DNA of 64,000 bases from Corythucha ciliata. Its lineage: Eukaryota > Arthropoda > Insecta > Hemiptera > Tingidae. Below are positions 1-10,923 of this stretch, piece after piece; the stretch's first letter is position 1, and each line of letters opens with the position of its first letter. The notes under the pieces were generated by a model, which saw only the letters and a list, made by a program, of their open reading frames with translations, ran no database searches and was not told the origin of the DNA. A program made the position numbers and the translations under genes. The stretch is from assembly GCA_038030265.1 (NCBI GenBank), contig CM075939.1, forward strand, positions 48,031,253-48,095,252, written 5' to 3'.

Positions 1-2
1 TC

Positions 3-614
3 ATACCCGATCAAATCGAAATAGATAAGGGCAATAATAGTGGTGGAGGAATAACCATTCCTAAACCTTCCGAGATTGTTCTAGTCTTATCAGATGGCGC
101 CCAGGAGGAACTGGACAATTTCAAAACTGACATCGATGAATACATAATTCCTCAAATACTTGAAATCATCGACGATTGGAGCCAAAAAGAGGCAATTGCG
201 TTAAGCACAGAGAATCAAACAAGCCACGGAGCGAGTGTTGACTCTATCCCAGATATTTCAAGACAAGAGATTTGCCCTTCTTTTCTCCAACCTGACGGCG
301 AATTCGACAATGTTTCCATAGAAGAACGTGAGGACGATCCAGACTACTTCGTTGATCTCGAACAGGTCGACTCTACTGACGAATCCCAGGATGAATATGA
401 CGAGCTTGAACAACGCGACGAAGCCGGTCAGGCAAAAAGGGTCAATGAAGAGGAAACCATGGATGACGCCGCCGTCAGAAAAAGGAAACGTTGCAAGAGG
501 GCTGATGTCAAATCGTGGCAACAAAACCACAGAAAGACTCTCAGAATGACAGGCCAAGCTTACCTGGGAAGAAAGCAAGGAACTTCTAAATTCACTGAAT
601 CCAAACCTCCATGA
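3..614 (+). pseudogene. N-terminal part of transposase-like protein (runs off left edge)
   Basis: The frame starting at base 3 stays open to a TGA at 612-614, so about 203 codons are visible and the true start lies outside the window. The product is strongly acidic (runs such as EEREDDPDYF and TDESQDEYDE), then turns basic (RKRKRCKRADVK) just before the end. The last residues lead directly into the cysteine-containing start of the next frame, which opens at the ATG at 611 in the -1 frame and shares the bases ATGA. The second family member at 60-64 kb has the same order, acidic part, basic part, then Cys-rich core, within one splice-connected region. I therefore read these two frames as one protein broken by a frameshift. 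Translational coupling is a less likely alternative. Confidence 0.6.
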
Positions 615-2227
615 AGCATCGGTGTTCATGTGGGGAAAAGCGTCCGACAAAAAAAAACGACAAGCCTCCCAGAAATAACATTAAATTTAAATGTTACGCC
701 ATCAGTGATGAGGAACGCGTAAAATTGTTCAACAGCTTCTGGCAGTTATCATGGGAGAGTAAGAGAGTATTTGTGAAAGCTAATGTAGAAAGATGTCAAG
801 TGGCTCATAGGACGACTGAAAACAAGAACAAAACCAACGAATTCCGTCGAAACGGTTCCCTCAATTACTTTCTGACGCCTTCTTCAGCTCTCGGAAGGCT
901 TCGAGTCTGCAAAACTATGTTTTTAAATACATTAAACGTCGGTGAGTGGAGTGTGGCCAATTGGACGAAAGACTCTTCAAAAGAAGAGCGACCCAGTAGC
1001 ACGTCTTGTTCTTCGCGAATCAAAGTTCGACGAAACAGTGGAGAAGCAGAACTAAAAAATAGTGTCATTACTTTCTTTAATGCCCTGCCAAAACTGGAAT
1101 CCCATTACTGCAGGAAAGATACTTCCAAAAAATATCTAGAACCCCTGTGGCAAAGTAAGGAAAAACTCTACCGTGAATATGTGAGTCAAACCATGCCACA
1201 AAATCCTGCGTCACTCACACTTTTCAAATTTGTGTTTGATGATATGAATTTGTCATTGTTCCAACCCAAGAAAGATCAGTGTGACTTATGCTGCAGTTTT
1301 AAAGAAAAAAATGTGGACGAGTCAATTTACAACGCACACATTGAACAGAAAGAAAGGGCTCGATCGGAAAAGCAGGCTGACAAAGACTCGTCGGGGGAGG
1401 ACACCGTGGTGTTGACAATGGACCTTCAAGCGGTACTATTGTGCCCTAAAGTTAATGCGTCGGCTTTGTATTATAAAACTAAACTGAAGGTTCATAACTT
1501 CACAATCTACAATGTAAAAACGAAAGACACTCACTGTTACTTTTGGGACGAAACTCAAGGAGGTGTAACGGGGGACGAATTTGCCAGCATTCTCTTTAAA
1601 TTCATAACTACGAACATAGACAGATCGCACGTTAATACTGTCATCGTGTTTAGTGACGGCTGTACATACCAAAATCGAAATGTTATAATGGCAAATGCAA
1701 TGCTCCTAGCCAGCAAAGTAACTGGTTTTCGTATCATCCAGAAGTATTTGACAAAAGGACACACGCAAATGGAAGTAGATTCCGTTCACGCGACGATCGA
1801 GCGAGAGTTCAGGAACCGCGATGTGTACCTTCCCTCAGGCTACATTTCTGCTGCAAGGAGGGCGAGATGTAACCCTAAACCCTACGAAGTGATTGACTTG
1901 GATTTCTCCGTTTTTTTGGAATTCAGAAAATTGAAATTCGTCCGTAACCTACGTCCAGGTTCGAAAAAGGGGGATCCCACTGTAATGGACCTAAAATGCA
2001 TACAGTACACCCCTGATGGGAGTATTCTTGTAAAGACTGATTTTAACCAGGAATATTCACCGTTGCCGCAACGGATCTCCGCGATTACTAACGAAATCTG
2101 TCCGCCGCCTCTTTTCTCACAGAGAGTCCCAATTAAAGCTTCAAAATTCAAAGACCTTCAAGAGCTTAAGGAAGTTATCCCGAAAGATGCTCACAACTTT
2201 TATGATTGCCTGCCAAGCGATTTGTAG
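611..2227 (+). CDS. Transposase-like protein core (D..SDGCTYQN..GHTQMExD family)
   Basis: An ATG-started frame of 538 residues. Visible motifs: a Cys cluster near the N-terminus (residues 5-7), CDLCC at about 224-228, MDLQAV with Asp271, FSDGCTYQN with Asp349, and GHTQMEVDSVH with His384, Glu388 and Asp390. The spacing of acidic residues resembles an RNase H-fold DDE/D transposase. Proteins of this shape are common in insect genomes, usually as uncharacterised or transposon-derived proteins, and I cannot assign a named superfamily from memory. The frame continues the acidic N-terminal part upstream through an ATGA overlap, so this ATG may not be a real start. An AATAAA follows shortly after the stop. 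The copy at 61943-63740 is a diverged, frame-broken relative. I am fairly sure of the homology between the two loci and less sure that the activity is transposition. Confidence 0.65.
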   Translation: MKHRCSCGEKRPTKKNDKPPRNNIKFKCYAISDEERVKLFNSFWQLSWESKRVFVKANVERCQVAHRTTENKNKTNEFRRNGSLNYFLTPSSALGRLRVCKTMFLNTLNVGEWSVANWTKDSSKEERPSSTSCSSRIKVRRNSGEAELKNSVITFFNALPKLESHYCRKDTSKKYLEPLWQSKEKLYREYVSQTMPQNPASLTLFKFVFDDMNLSLFQPKKDQCDLCCSFKEKNVDESIYNAHIEQKERARSEKQADKDSSGEDTVVLTMDLQAVLLCPKVNASALYYKTKLKVHNFTIYNVKTKDTHCYFWDETQGGVTGDEFASILFKFITTNIDRSHVNTVIVFSDGCTYQNRNVIMANAMLLASKVTGFRIIQKYLTKGHTQMEVDSVHATIEREFRNRDVYLPSGYISAARRARCNPKPYEVIDLDFSVFLEFRKLKFVRNLRPGSKKGDPTVMDLKCIQYTPDGSILVKTDFNQEYSPLPQRISAITNEICPPPLFSQRVPIKASKFKDLQELKEVIPKDAHNFYDCLPSDL

Positions 2228-2245
2228 CTCCCAATTTTATATACA

Positions 2246-2251
2246 AATAAA
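2246..2251 (+). terminator. Poly(A) signal AATAAA
   Basis: AATAAA lies 19 bases after the stop codon of the transposase-like frame and fits as its cleavage and polyadenylation signal. Such hexamers are common by chance in AT-rich DNA, so support comes from position only. Confidence 0.4.
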
Positions 2252-2708
2252 AATTGTCTTTGACTTGTGTTACGGTTTGTTCTTCGTGATTTCCTGTGCA
2301 TTTGTGATTATACTATTTTTTCTGACACCTACTCAAAAAATGACTACTTGATCGATTATTCTTCTTGTGGATCCAATTTAAATTTCATTGAACTAACAGG
2401 AAGGATCAGCGCTGAATTTATTATTCTCCAATTAAGTTCATTTTATGAAAATTGGTTCGCCTTACTGAAATGGTGAGATAACCTCGTATCTCACCACGTT
2501 ATGAAAAATGATAACCTCGTAACTGGAGGATATAAATGTGGTTGACTTGATTTGCTTTTTTTAGTGGTTTCCCATGCGACTGGCCATCGGAATAGAAAAA
2601 TGGTCATTTGAAGCTATAAAAGTTTTAACTTCCAACGGAATAAACCATTTTTTGTCCTTCCTGAAAAATTTGATTTTTTTGAGATACGAGTTTATCATGT
2701 GATGCCAT
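2252..2708. other. Intergenic, no recognised feature
   Basis: AT-rich sequence between the transposase-like gene and the composite repeat. Two direct copies of GATAACCTCGTA occur near 2472 and 2507. I see no coding potential and no clear inverted termini that would close the transposase-like element on this side. Confidence 0.5.
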
Positions 2709-3480
2709 CGTCATACTGAGTAAACCGCTAGAAAAAATCGCTAATTTGCAGCTAAAATTGTGGAAAACGCCAACTCGAGGAATGTTAAAGAAACATCGCT
2801 GATTCACAGGATACAAAATCTACTTTGCTGCTAAAGTTGGGGAAAAGCGCATATTTATGTGGGGGGGGGGGGGTTACCCCGCTAATCAGTTGCTAATTTG
2901 CTGTTAAAGTTGACAAAAAGCACTCCTTCGCGGCTAAAATGGAGAAATTCGCAGTTTAAACTTAGCATAAGCGCTGTTTAGCGGATAGACTTTGGAAATA
3001 GCCATTGCTAAAATTAATTAGGAAAAGGCCTTAGAGGTTACCAATAGAGGTTTTATGTATAGTTAGACACTTTTAGGGGCCTCTTGAAGATTTCCGCCCC
3101 GGGCCCCGATATAGGTCCACCAGTGACCTCACCTCCTTTTCAGCTCACGATCCACCAGTGCTCGCCGGTTCGGTACTAAATGCTTGGTGACAACTTGTCT
3201 ACTTTTTTTTAGGCATCGCGGCGCAGTGCCATTTCGCGCTGCTACATTTTGTCAACTTGTCTAATGAAGGACCTGATATTTTTGAATTATTTATTTTTCT
3301 TTTTTTTCGCACTATCTGCCATCGAAATCGAATTTTTGAGAAGTATTTTAAATTTTATTTGTATTTTATTCAAAATACAATTCAAAAGGTATTTGTATTT
3401 CAGTATTTAAAATACATTTTTGAAAGTATTTTGGGCTTACTATTTAAAATGCATTTTCAAAGTATTTTGCCCACCCCTGG
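2709..3480 (+). mobile_element. Composite repeat, copy 1 (array remnant, hAT-like end, AT-rich tail)
   Basis: From TCATACTGAGTAAACC at 2709 to GCCCACCCCTGG at about 3480 this segment matches 55105-55945 nearly base for base, apart from small indels. It has three parts. First come monomers of the 29-bp array family. Then a GC-rich right end finishes at CCACCAGTG (3125). Last is a tail with GCGGCGCAGTGCCATTTCGC and repeated TATTTAAAATACATTTT units, ending in CCCACCCCTGG. That terminus, read on the other strand, begins CAGGGGTGGGCAA and resembles a hAT-type end. Both copies share the sequence beyond 3125, so the array element was already inside a larger unit when that unit spread. The left end is truncated here. 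Confidence 0.65.
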
Positions 3481-6400
3481 TTATCAGGGAACTAGGTCAA
3501 TTAGACCTAGCATACTTCTAACCGTGTCTGCTCGGTTGCAACTCTCTGACCGACTTAGCTCGGTTGATATTGACCGATTATCTGTCGATTTTTTTTCTCA
3601 GTGATAAGGAAACCCCCTTGGGCCAATCTTTATTATTCCGAGCGGATTATATCATACCGTCTTCGTCTTTTCTCCTCCCGTTGGTTATTGCGTTGAGAAA
3701 TTTATATTCGAAAAATCACGACTCGAATTTCCCGACGTAAGGGAAATTTAATGGATCATTCTATGGGTATAGCCTCTTGAAATGCCCTAAACCCGCGCGA
3801 AGGGCGAAATGCCCTTCGTTTTAAGCCATTAACCCTGTTTCATGTAATTCGCCGTCGCTGTATGCATAATGCATGAAATCATAGGATTATTGACCTAATA
3901 GTGGGCTTAATAGCGTTAATAAAATGATTATAAATTTGTGAAGAATTACGGGCAAGTAAAAGAATTTCACGACAGTCTATATTGAAGCACTTTAAATGGA
4001 TGGCTCTATAAGGGCAAACGGGCTGTAGGGCGAAGTAGCGTCTTCAGGGCGAAGTTAAGATATAACAGAACATTGAGAGTAAGACACACACACAAAATTG
4101 AGTCTCTGCTGGTGTTCAAACATGAAAAAAGTTTAGTTAAGGACCGCGAGTGACGTAACACTGACAAAGAAGTATTGTCAATATCGGAAGATCAACCAGA
4201 AGGATAAAAATAAAAGCGGATCGAGGGAAAAGGGGACAGGAATTCTGGAGAGACGTTGTGTACATAACGTGAATAAGGACTTGACCGGAAACATTAAAGG
4301 AGGAAATTTATAGAGGTTTGATGTTTTTCTTTAACGTTATTATTTTTCTGAGGACGCCGGGAAGAGCCAGAAGGGACAGGGAGTGACAGTGCTAAAACAT
4401 GGTGGCCTAGTTTTCCGTTGCGGCCTCTCACCCCCTTTCCCTACCCACTTTCTACAAGTTTTCTTCTTCTGTTTTGTGTCCTGACTTTCCTACACAGTTT
4501 TTTGGTCCAAATAATTAGTTTCAAAAGGGAAATGGTATAGGAGAGGCTTCGCCTCAGGCACAAAGTCTGGGTTACCCTTGCCACTGAATGATTATCAAGT
4601 TGGCCTCCTAACTCATTGGGTTGACCAGGATGCCTCATGGTGAGGCGGTGGCGGGGACTTTCTGTCTCTCAAGAGCGGCTAATAAAATATGGTGCACGAT
4701 TTATCCTCCCTCCCCCTCCACCTACCCCTGACTCACTATACATCACGATTATAATCAATAACTTCTTAGCCCCCTGGGCTATTCGTCTCGGCTGGTATGA
4801 ATAAAAATCACTTCTCTCACCCTATACTCTCTACCCTCACTCAAACACTCACATCACACAGCCTCCAGTCATGAATAATACAAGAAGCCGCGTAGGAATG
4901 ACTAGGAAATAAATCATATCTCCCATTTTGTTCATTTGAAAAAGCCCTACGAGGTTGCTTCTTAAAAACTGGAGGGTTTTTTTCTTCGAATGACCGCGGC
5001 TCGGTGAAATCCGTTCGAAGCAGGCATTTGGTGATGATGATGACTTGGAATCAAGGGGAGGGGGGGGAGTTATTTCTTAAGTTACCAAGAGGAAAAGTTA
5101 TTATTAACTAGAGTTGCTCAGTATACCACGCTCGGACGGACAATTTAATAAAGACTCCTCCCGCTGGGAAGTGTCTTCTTTTCATTAAAAAAAAAAATCT
5201 CGTTTTTTCATTATAAGTTTATATCTCCCCCCCCCTCTGCCACATCACCACTCTTATTGCCATTTCATTATTCCCGCCGTCAAGCCGTCAAGAAACTATT
5301 TAGCTTTACGTCATCCGGTTCTATAACACTAAGAGGGGGGGGGGGTAGAGTTGGAAATTGAGGGAGGGGGGCATAAGGCCAGGGGCTTGTTGGCCGGGAA
5401 AATGCTTTTAAAGCGTGTGAAAAATTTAATGAAAATATACGTTAGGAATTCGCTCAGCATTTTTCTCCATTTCTTTGTGAAGATATTCGAAAAAGCACTT
5501 TATTTACGTCTCCGTCTTCATGTCGGAGTGAAAAGTTGAAAATGTCGTATTTCTCATCAAAAAAAATATATTGGTATAGTATGCTACAAAAATATATTCA
5601 CTTTTATTAAAGAGAAAAGAGCTGTTGATTTTTATTGCGGGAACTAAGAAAAAGTAGCATTGATCGTTCAAACAAGCCATCTATTTTAACGCTCTTTATG
5701 AACTACCTAATTAGGGGACAACTCCCTCGTGTAGGCGTTTTCCACTTCAAGGGGATAATTAATTTAAGGGCAAACAAGCAAAATGCGAGACAGGGTCACC
5801 CGTCTGCCTTCTCCTCCTCCTCAAATTTACTGCAATTCATTTGAACTACATATATAACCCATTTCAGTCGGTGAAACTCTTCAATAGTGCGATATTTTTC
5901 AAAGAAAATAATCAAAAATAACTAGGCCTACGCTTCTTCTTACTTGTGTGCGTTCAACAGTCCCTTCCCCGCCATCCCAAATCCTACGAAACTGTTCAAC
6001 TTGTAAACCAATTTCTCGGTGGTGGACAAATTTAAAAAAAAAAGGGGGGGGGGGGTCCGATATATCTCCCTGAATGAATTATTGAGCAGCCAAAATTGTT
6101 ATTCTCCGCAAACAATTTTATTTCCTTTTACTTTGTATTTTAATGGAATTACAGGCCCCCCCCCCCAAAAAAAAAAACAACTTGTTGGAAAGAGGATGGT
6201 GGGTAAATTGATTGTTTAATTTGACAAAGTCCTCACACTCCCAACTGATGCCGACCCCATCCACGTCGGAGGCACCCTTCACACAAAAAGGAAAGTGAAA
6301 TTGTGTGTGTGTGTATGTGATGTGGTGTCGACGGGGTGTAGAGGGTGATTCTAAACGCGTGCTGGCAATTCAATCGACTCCCCCTCCCCCCTCTCGCTCA

Positions 6401-6824
6401 CGGCAAACCAACACCAGCTTTCCAACGAGTCGTTTTGGACTGTTTTTGAATCGAAGTGAAGAGGCAAATGACGGTGATCCCTGACAGATAAATTGAGTTC
6501 ACCCCTCCAATAGAAATACACACGTGAGGGACAAAAAAGCGTGGAAATAGAATGTGATCAAAGGATTTATACTCAAACAAATGGTATGCGGGTGTGAGCA
6601 TTCAAATTGACTCGCGTTATTGGTTGGGTTCCATTTAAAAAAAAGAAAAAAGTGTAATTTAGCCCCTTGGATCGAATAACAACCTACTTAAATGGTTATT
6701 TTTCCTTCAGGAACCCGCAAAACTGACAGAAAGCTGTCAATTGCTCGCCAAAAAAAAATACTGCATCCCAAAAACCTTTGATTTCCTAGCTGAACCTCAT
6801 CGAAACGAGCTCTGGAACGAATCA
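3481..6824. other. Non-coding stretch, microsatellites and homopolymers only
   Basis: No frame here has recognisable protein similarity. I see a CA microsatellite near 4085, a GT tract near 6302, poly(G) runs at 5335-5345 (11 G) and 6044-6055 (12 G), a poly(C)/poly(A) junction near 6156, and scattered T-rich blocks. If the receptor gene is intact this is intronic sequence. Confidence 0.5.
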
Positions 6825-6835
6825 GCTGATGGATG

Positions 6836-6985
6836 TTGGGAAGCTCCAAGGTCCTTTGGACGGAGCTGAAGTGTGGTTGGGCCAGTTTTGTGGTTTGAGT
6901 TTTGCTAGGGTTGGAGCTTTACTGTTTTTGGAGCGTCACGATGTTGTAGGAGCATTGCTGTGGTTGGATCAATTTGTGGTCCGTA
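6836..6985 (-). repeat. Degenerate CCAACCACAG-type minisatellite
   Basis: The plus strand carries repeated TGTGGTTGG and GTTGGAGC words at roughly 20-bp spacing. These are the complement of the CCAACCACAGCAAAGGT words that form a longer minisatellite at 33966-34310. The copy is short and worn. Confidence 0.45.
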
Positions 6986-7039
6986 TGCCCGGCCTGTGAC
7001 GTAATTTAAGAAAATTACGTAATTTAAGGGCCCAAAATG

Positions 7040-7900
7040 ACGTATTTTTTTTTTCAATTAGCCAAATCAGTGAATATGGTTCTTGAAAGGGTCACATTAG
7101 TTTTTCAAATTAGCCAACATTGCGAAACTTTATAATGTGCTAAAGCCACGAAATTCGCTTTTTAAATAGTGGAAATACATGAATTTAGGGTTTGAAAGTT
7201 GTGAAATAACTCCTAAAAGCAGCTCCTAAAATTTCGCTGATATCGAGACTCACAATTAGCATTTGCGCATCAGGAATTAAGACTTTCTGCGCGGTCGTCT
7301 TTTGGACGCTTTGAGCCCGCTTTCGAAGGTTCTGCCGCCAGAAAAAAAGCCCCAAAACTTGATCTTATGCTCAAATTTAGACCATAAACTTGTAATTTTG
7401 CAAAATTGAAACACGAAACTGTCAATTTTTTTCGGATATTGAGCCAGGAAGCATGTAATTCACCCAACCTTGCAAACTCACATTTATTTATCTCTGGATA
7501 TGGCAATTACACGGACTATTATTATCATGCCATAGTGGGGGGGGTGCAGTGGGGTCCAGCTTGCCCAGGGTTCCTAGCACACCGGAAAAAGGGCCAAGAA
7601 AGTTGCAACTTCCTGAGAATTAAAGTATAAAAGTCAGATACTTTCAATTTTGCTTCAGCAAACACCTGAAACTTGGAGTTTCACGAATATTCAGACATGA
7701 AACTCCAATTTCATTGTAATTAGGGCCAACTATTTGTCAGACTTTGGGTGAAAATAGGCCACAATCTTGCAACTTCGTGAGAATAAAGGTCAGAAACTTG
7801 CAAGTTTGCCTCAGGAAAGACCTGAAACATGAAGTTTCACGAATATTCAGATGAGACACTTCCAACTACACAGCGGATATTTGTAGGTCTAAAATTTTAC
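7040..7900. repeat. Worn array-like repeats and a roughly 170-bp repeated segment
   Basis: Bases 7040-7260 contain words such as AATTAGCCAA and AAATTCGCTTTTTA typical of the 29-bp array family, heavily diverged. Two related segments follow (about 7590-7700 and 7745-7860), each with TTGCAACTTC, a GAGAAT(T)AAAG word, CCTGAAAC and GTTTCACGAATATTCAGA. I found no termini or target-site duplication. It may be a decayed member of the array element family or another low-copy repeat. Confidence 0.35.
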
Positions 7901-8134
7901 GACTTTAAGGATATTTTTGCCAGGCCTTGGCCTCTATCGAGGCCAGCTATAAATAAGCAGGGCTCCTTTTACAGTGAACGAGGACCATTTCGTGAAAATA
8001 AGGACATCACGGAAACTTTCGTTGCTACGAAATGTTCAACCAGGAAATTTCCATTCTCTTGGATATTCAGCTCCAAAAATGATCGAATACGAGATTGAAC
8101 TAGGCCTTTAGAAAGCATTTAAGGTCGATCCACA

Positions 8135-8315
8135 CACATCAGTGCCGTGAACGGGACGTGCCCCGTCCGGAAAGTAAAATATTATTCTCAAATGGGAATT
8201 GAGGGGATCGTTCACACTTATTCAGCACGCGTCGGGGACGTGACCCTTCAATTTCCACTGAGAATAATATTTTACTTGCCTGACGAAGCACGTCCCGTTC
8301 ACGGCACTGATATGT
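8135..8315. mobile_element. Foldback MITE, about 180 bp
   Basis: The left end CATCAGTGCCGTGAACGGGA pairs with TCCCGTTCACGGCACTGATA on the right, and a second inner pair (AGTAAAATATTATTCTCA and its complement) extends the stem. The whole 180 bp could fold into a long hairpin. No coding capacity. I see no certain target-site duplication. It sits in the LTR remnant of the gypsy element to its right. Confidence 0.7.
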
Positions 8316-8408
8316 ATAGATAGACCTTTATTGATCTTGAACTGAACAATACATAAACAAAACATTGTAACATTTGAAGGGGGGGGGTGGCATCAGATCA
8401 ATACAACA
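8316..8408 (-). repeat. 3' LTR remnant of the minus-strand gypsy element
   Basis: On the minus strand the pol frame ends, a purine-rich stretch follows (complement of 8409-8421), and then TGTTGTATTG begins at 8408 as an LTR start would. An AATAAAGG poly(A)-type signal lies further along, and the MITE cuts the sequence off near 8315. No matching 5' LTR was found, so the call rests on order (pol end, polypurine tract, TG). Confidence 0.45.
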
Positions 8409-8425
8409 TTCTTCTCTCCTGGTGT

Positions 8426-9515
8426 TTAGTCGAGGAGATACTTCGGAGGCTGCCTCACTCTGGAGCTTCTTCTCAGAGCAGGAGGGCTTTGACTGTAACT
8501 TCCAATATTAGAAGTTGGATGTTGATTTTGAATAGGGTCGAATGCGACATCATCAACAAGAGGAGAAGACTCGTGATAGGCATGGGAGACTTGAGTGCTG
8601 TCATTCGCTCTACTGTTTTCTAAATTTTTATTAGACTGTTCTGTGTTGGCCCCTAGATCACATTCAACTGGAGCCAAGTGGCGAGTTGATACTGTCGACT
8701 CTCTCCTGTCAGCAAACCTTACGTGCGAGTAGTCAGCGTTTCCGTTTAGAAGTGTTAATTTTTCGACTAATGGTTCGTACGTGCTTTTTGTGATAAACTG
8801 GTCCGGTTTTCAGGAGCCACGAGGGAGCAGAACTTCGACGAGAGTTAGTTTATGTACAGAGTACCGAACGTATTGAGTGAAGAGCTTCATCAAGTGTCAT
8901 ATAGAGAGACCATGAGAGTGTAGAGCCAATTCTATAGCTATCCGGAGTGAGAGACATCAAACATAAAAGATACGGACCGTTGATCAGTAATTAGTTTAAA
9001 ATGACGGCCTGTAAGGTAGTGACGCCATTTTCGAACTGCTTCTATGATTCCTTGAGCTTCTTTTCCTATACCCATGAATGTTTGAGCTCCGAACCAGACA
9101 GAATTCTTGAGAAAAAAGCTACAGGACGACCGGCTTCCGATAAAGTTGACGTAAAAGGAATGTCTGGGTTGATACAGAAGACAAAGGATTTCTCAATGTC
9201 TGTGGTTCCAAACTCTCGAAAGTGAAAGTAAAAGACGTGGAGGCCAAAGAAACCTTTCCTGAAGATTGAAGAATAGGTGTCACGAGCTTCAGAGCAGTTT
9301 TATGGTCCAAGAAGCTTTAGGAGCTACCTGTTTCGATCAAAGCTCTTAAGGAATGTCCATTAATTGTAGCAGCAACCATAGGTTTAGAAAGACTACCGAC
9401 AACTGAACAGATAAAGGCGTTTGATGACCGGGTTGGTGGGGTTGATTCCTAATGAGAGTGTGATCTACAGACGACGGCAAAATGCTCTTTTTGTACAGCA
9501 TTTGTTGCAAATATC
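8426..9515 (-). pseudogene. Ty3/gypsy pol remnant, copy 1 (protease edge, RNase H, integrase C-terminus)
   Basis: Reading the minus strand from high to low coordinates, shifting frames give a protease-like end (ALIETG and HKTALKLVT words), an RNase H segment (EAGRPVAFFSRILSGSELKH, then FKLITDQRSVSFMFD) and an integrase C-terminal domain (DRRESTVSTRHLAP) ending in RRSSRVRQPPKYLLD and a stop at 8426. The order is that of Ty3/gypsy pol, but the reverse-transcriptase core and most of the integrase are missing, so the element suffered large internal deletions before decaying. The same segments recur at 9935-10923 through a tandem duplication. It is not functional. Family identity is well supported by the RNase H words. 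Confidence 0.7.
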
Positions 9516-9934
9516 CACTGGCGGACCGACACCTATCGGGGCCCGGGGCGGAAATCTCTATGAGGCCCCTTGAGACACTAAATTAACAATAAATAAAATT
9601 ATTACGTAGCATAAAATTATGGATTTCCCCTTAATTTAGCCAAGAGTTCTAGGTATTTATACGTCCTATCCGCCAATTAGAGTAGGTGCTCAATTTAAGC
9701 CGCAAATTGGATATTTTATCAATTTTAGTCGGGAAGCAGCGGATTTTTTTACACTTATTTTGCCAGGAATTCCCGTTTTTCCCCAATTTTAGCCACAAAG
9801 TTGCCTTCAGAATCCGCAAATTAGCGTATTTTCAATAACAGTCGAAAATTTGAATACTTTCAATTTTACCCACGAATGTTAGCTTTTTCTACACAATTTA
9901 TCCATGAATTTGTGAGTTTCCTCAATTTTAGCGC
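9516..9934 (-). mobile_element. Partial duplicate of hAT-like array element (right end only)
   Basis: This piece begins with CACTGGCGGACCGACACC at 9516 and continues through the GC-rich end into array monomers. It stops where the tandem duplication joins at 9934. Its outer flank is the gypsy sequence CAAATATC. It is the truncated twin of the complete element at 10924-12680, made by the local duplication and not by a separate insertion. Confidence 0.7.
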
Positions 9935-10923
9935 GGCATGGGAGACTTGAGTGCTGTCATTCGCTCTACTGTTTTCTAAATTTTTATTAGACTGTTCTGT
10001 GTTGGCCCCTAGATCACATTCAACTGGAGCCAAGTGGCGAGTTGATACTGTCGACTCTCTCCTGTCAGCAAACCTTACGTACGCGAGTAGTCAGCGTTTC
10101 CGTGTAGAAGTGTTAATTTTTCGACTAATGGTCTCCGAGTTTCATACGTGCTTTTTGTGATAAACTGGTCCGGTTTTCAGGAGCCACGAGGGAGCAGAAC
10201 TTCGACGAGAGTTAGTTTATGTACAGAGTACCGAACGTATTGAGTGAAGAGCTTCATCAAGTACTGCTTCCAGGTATAGAGAGACCATGAGAGTGTAGAG
10301 CCAATTCTATAGCTATCCGGAGTGAGAGACATCAAACATAAAAGATACGGGCCGTTGATCAGTAATTAGTTTAAAATGACGGCCTGTAAGGTAGTGACGC
10401 CATTTTCGAACTGCTTCTATGATTCCTTGAGCTTCTTTTCCTATACCCATGAATGTTTGAGCTCCGAACCAGACAGAATTCTTGAGAAAAAAGCTACAGG
10501 ACGACCGGCTTCCGATAAAGTTGACGTTAAAGCACTTTCCGATGCATCAACTCCTACCGTAAAAGGAATGTCTGGGTTGATACAGAAGACAAAGGATTTC
10601 TCAATGTCTGTGGTTTCAAACTCTCGAAAGTGTAAGTAAAAGACGTGGAGGCCAAAGAAACCTTTCCTGAAGATTGAAGAATAGGTGTCACGAGCTTCAG
10701 AGCAGTTTTATGGTCCAAGAAGCTTTAGGAGCTACCTGTTTCGATCAAAGCTCTTAAGGAATGTCCATTAATTGTAGCAGCAACCATAGGTTTAGAAAGA
10801 CTACCGACAACTGAACAGATAAAGGCGTTTGATGACCGGATTGGTGGGGTTGATTCCTAATGAGAGTGTGATCTACAGACCACGGCAAAATGCTCTTTTT
10901 GTACAGCAATTGTTGCAAACAGC
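9935..10923 (-). pseudogene. Ty3/gypsy gag-pol remnant, copy 2
   Basis: This is the second copy of the pol remnant described at 8426-9515. On the minus strand, just inside the hAT-like element, come the last cysteines of a gag zinc knuckle, then an aspartic-protease motif reading ALIETGSS near 10765 (family consensus ALIDTGSS, so the catalytic Asp reads as Glu here), then RNase H words. The integrase C-terminal tail continues only into the duplicated junction. Frames are broken throughout. Together with 12681-13045 it shows the gag-to-pol order of one gypsy element that a later insertion split. Confidence 0.65.

Noticed and set aside
258..650. 130-codon minus-strand frame
   Set aside because: Antisense to the acidic N-terminal part of the transposase-like protein, with no motif.
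8387..8623. 78-codon plus-strand frame
   Set aside because: Antisense of the gypsy integrase C-terminus.
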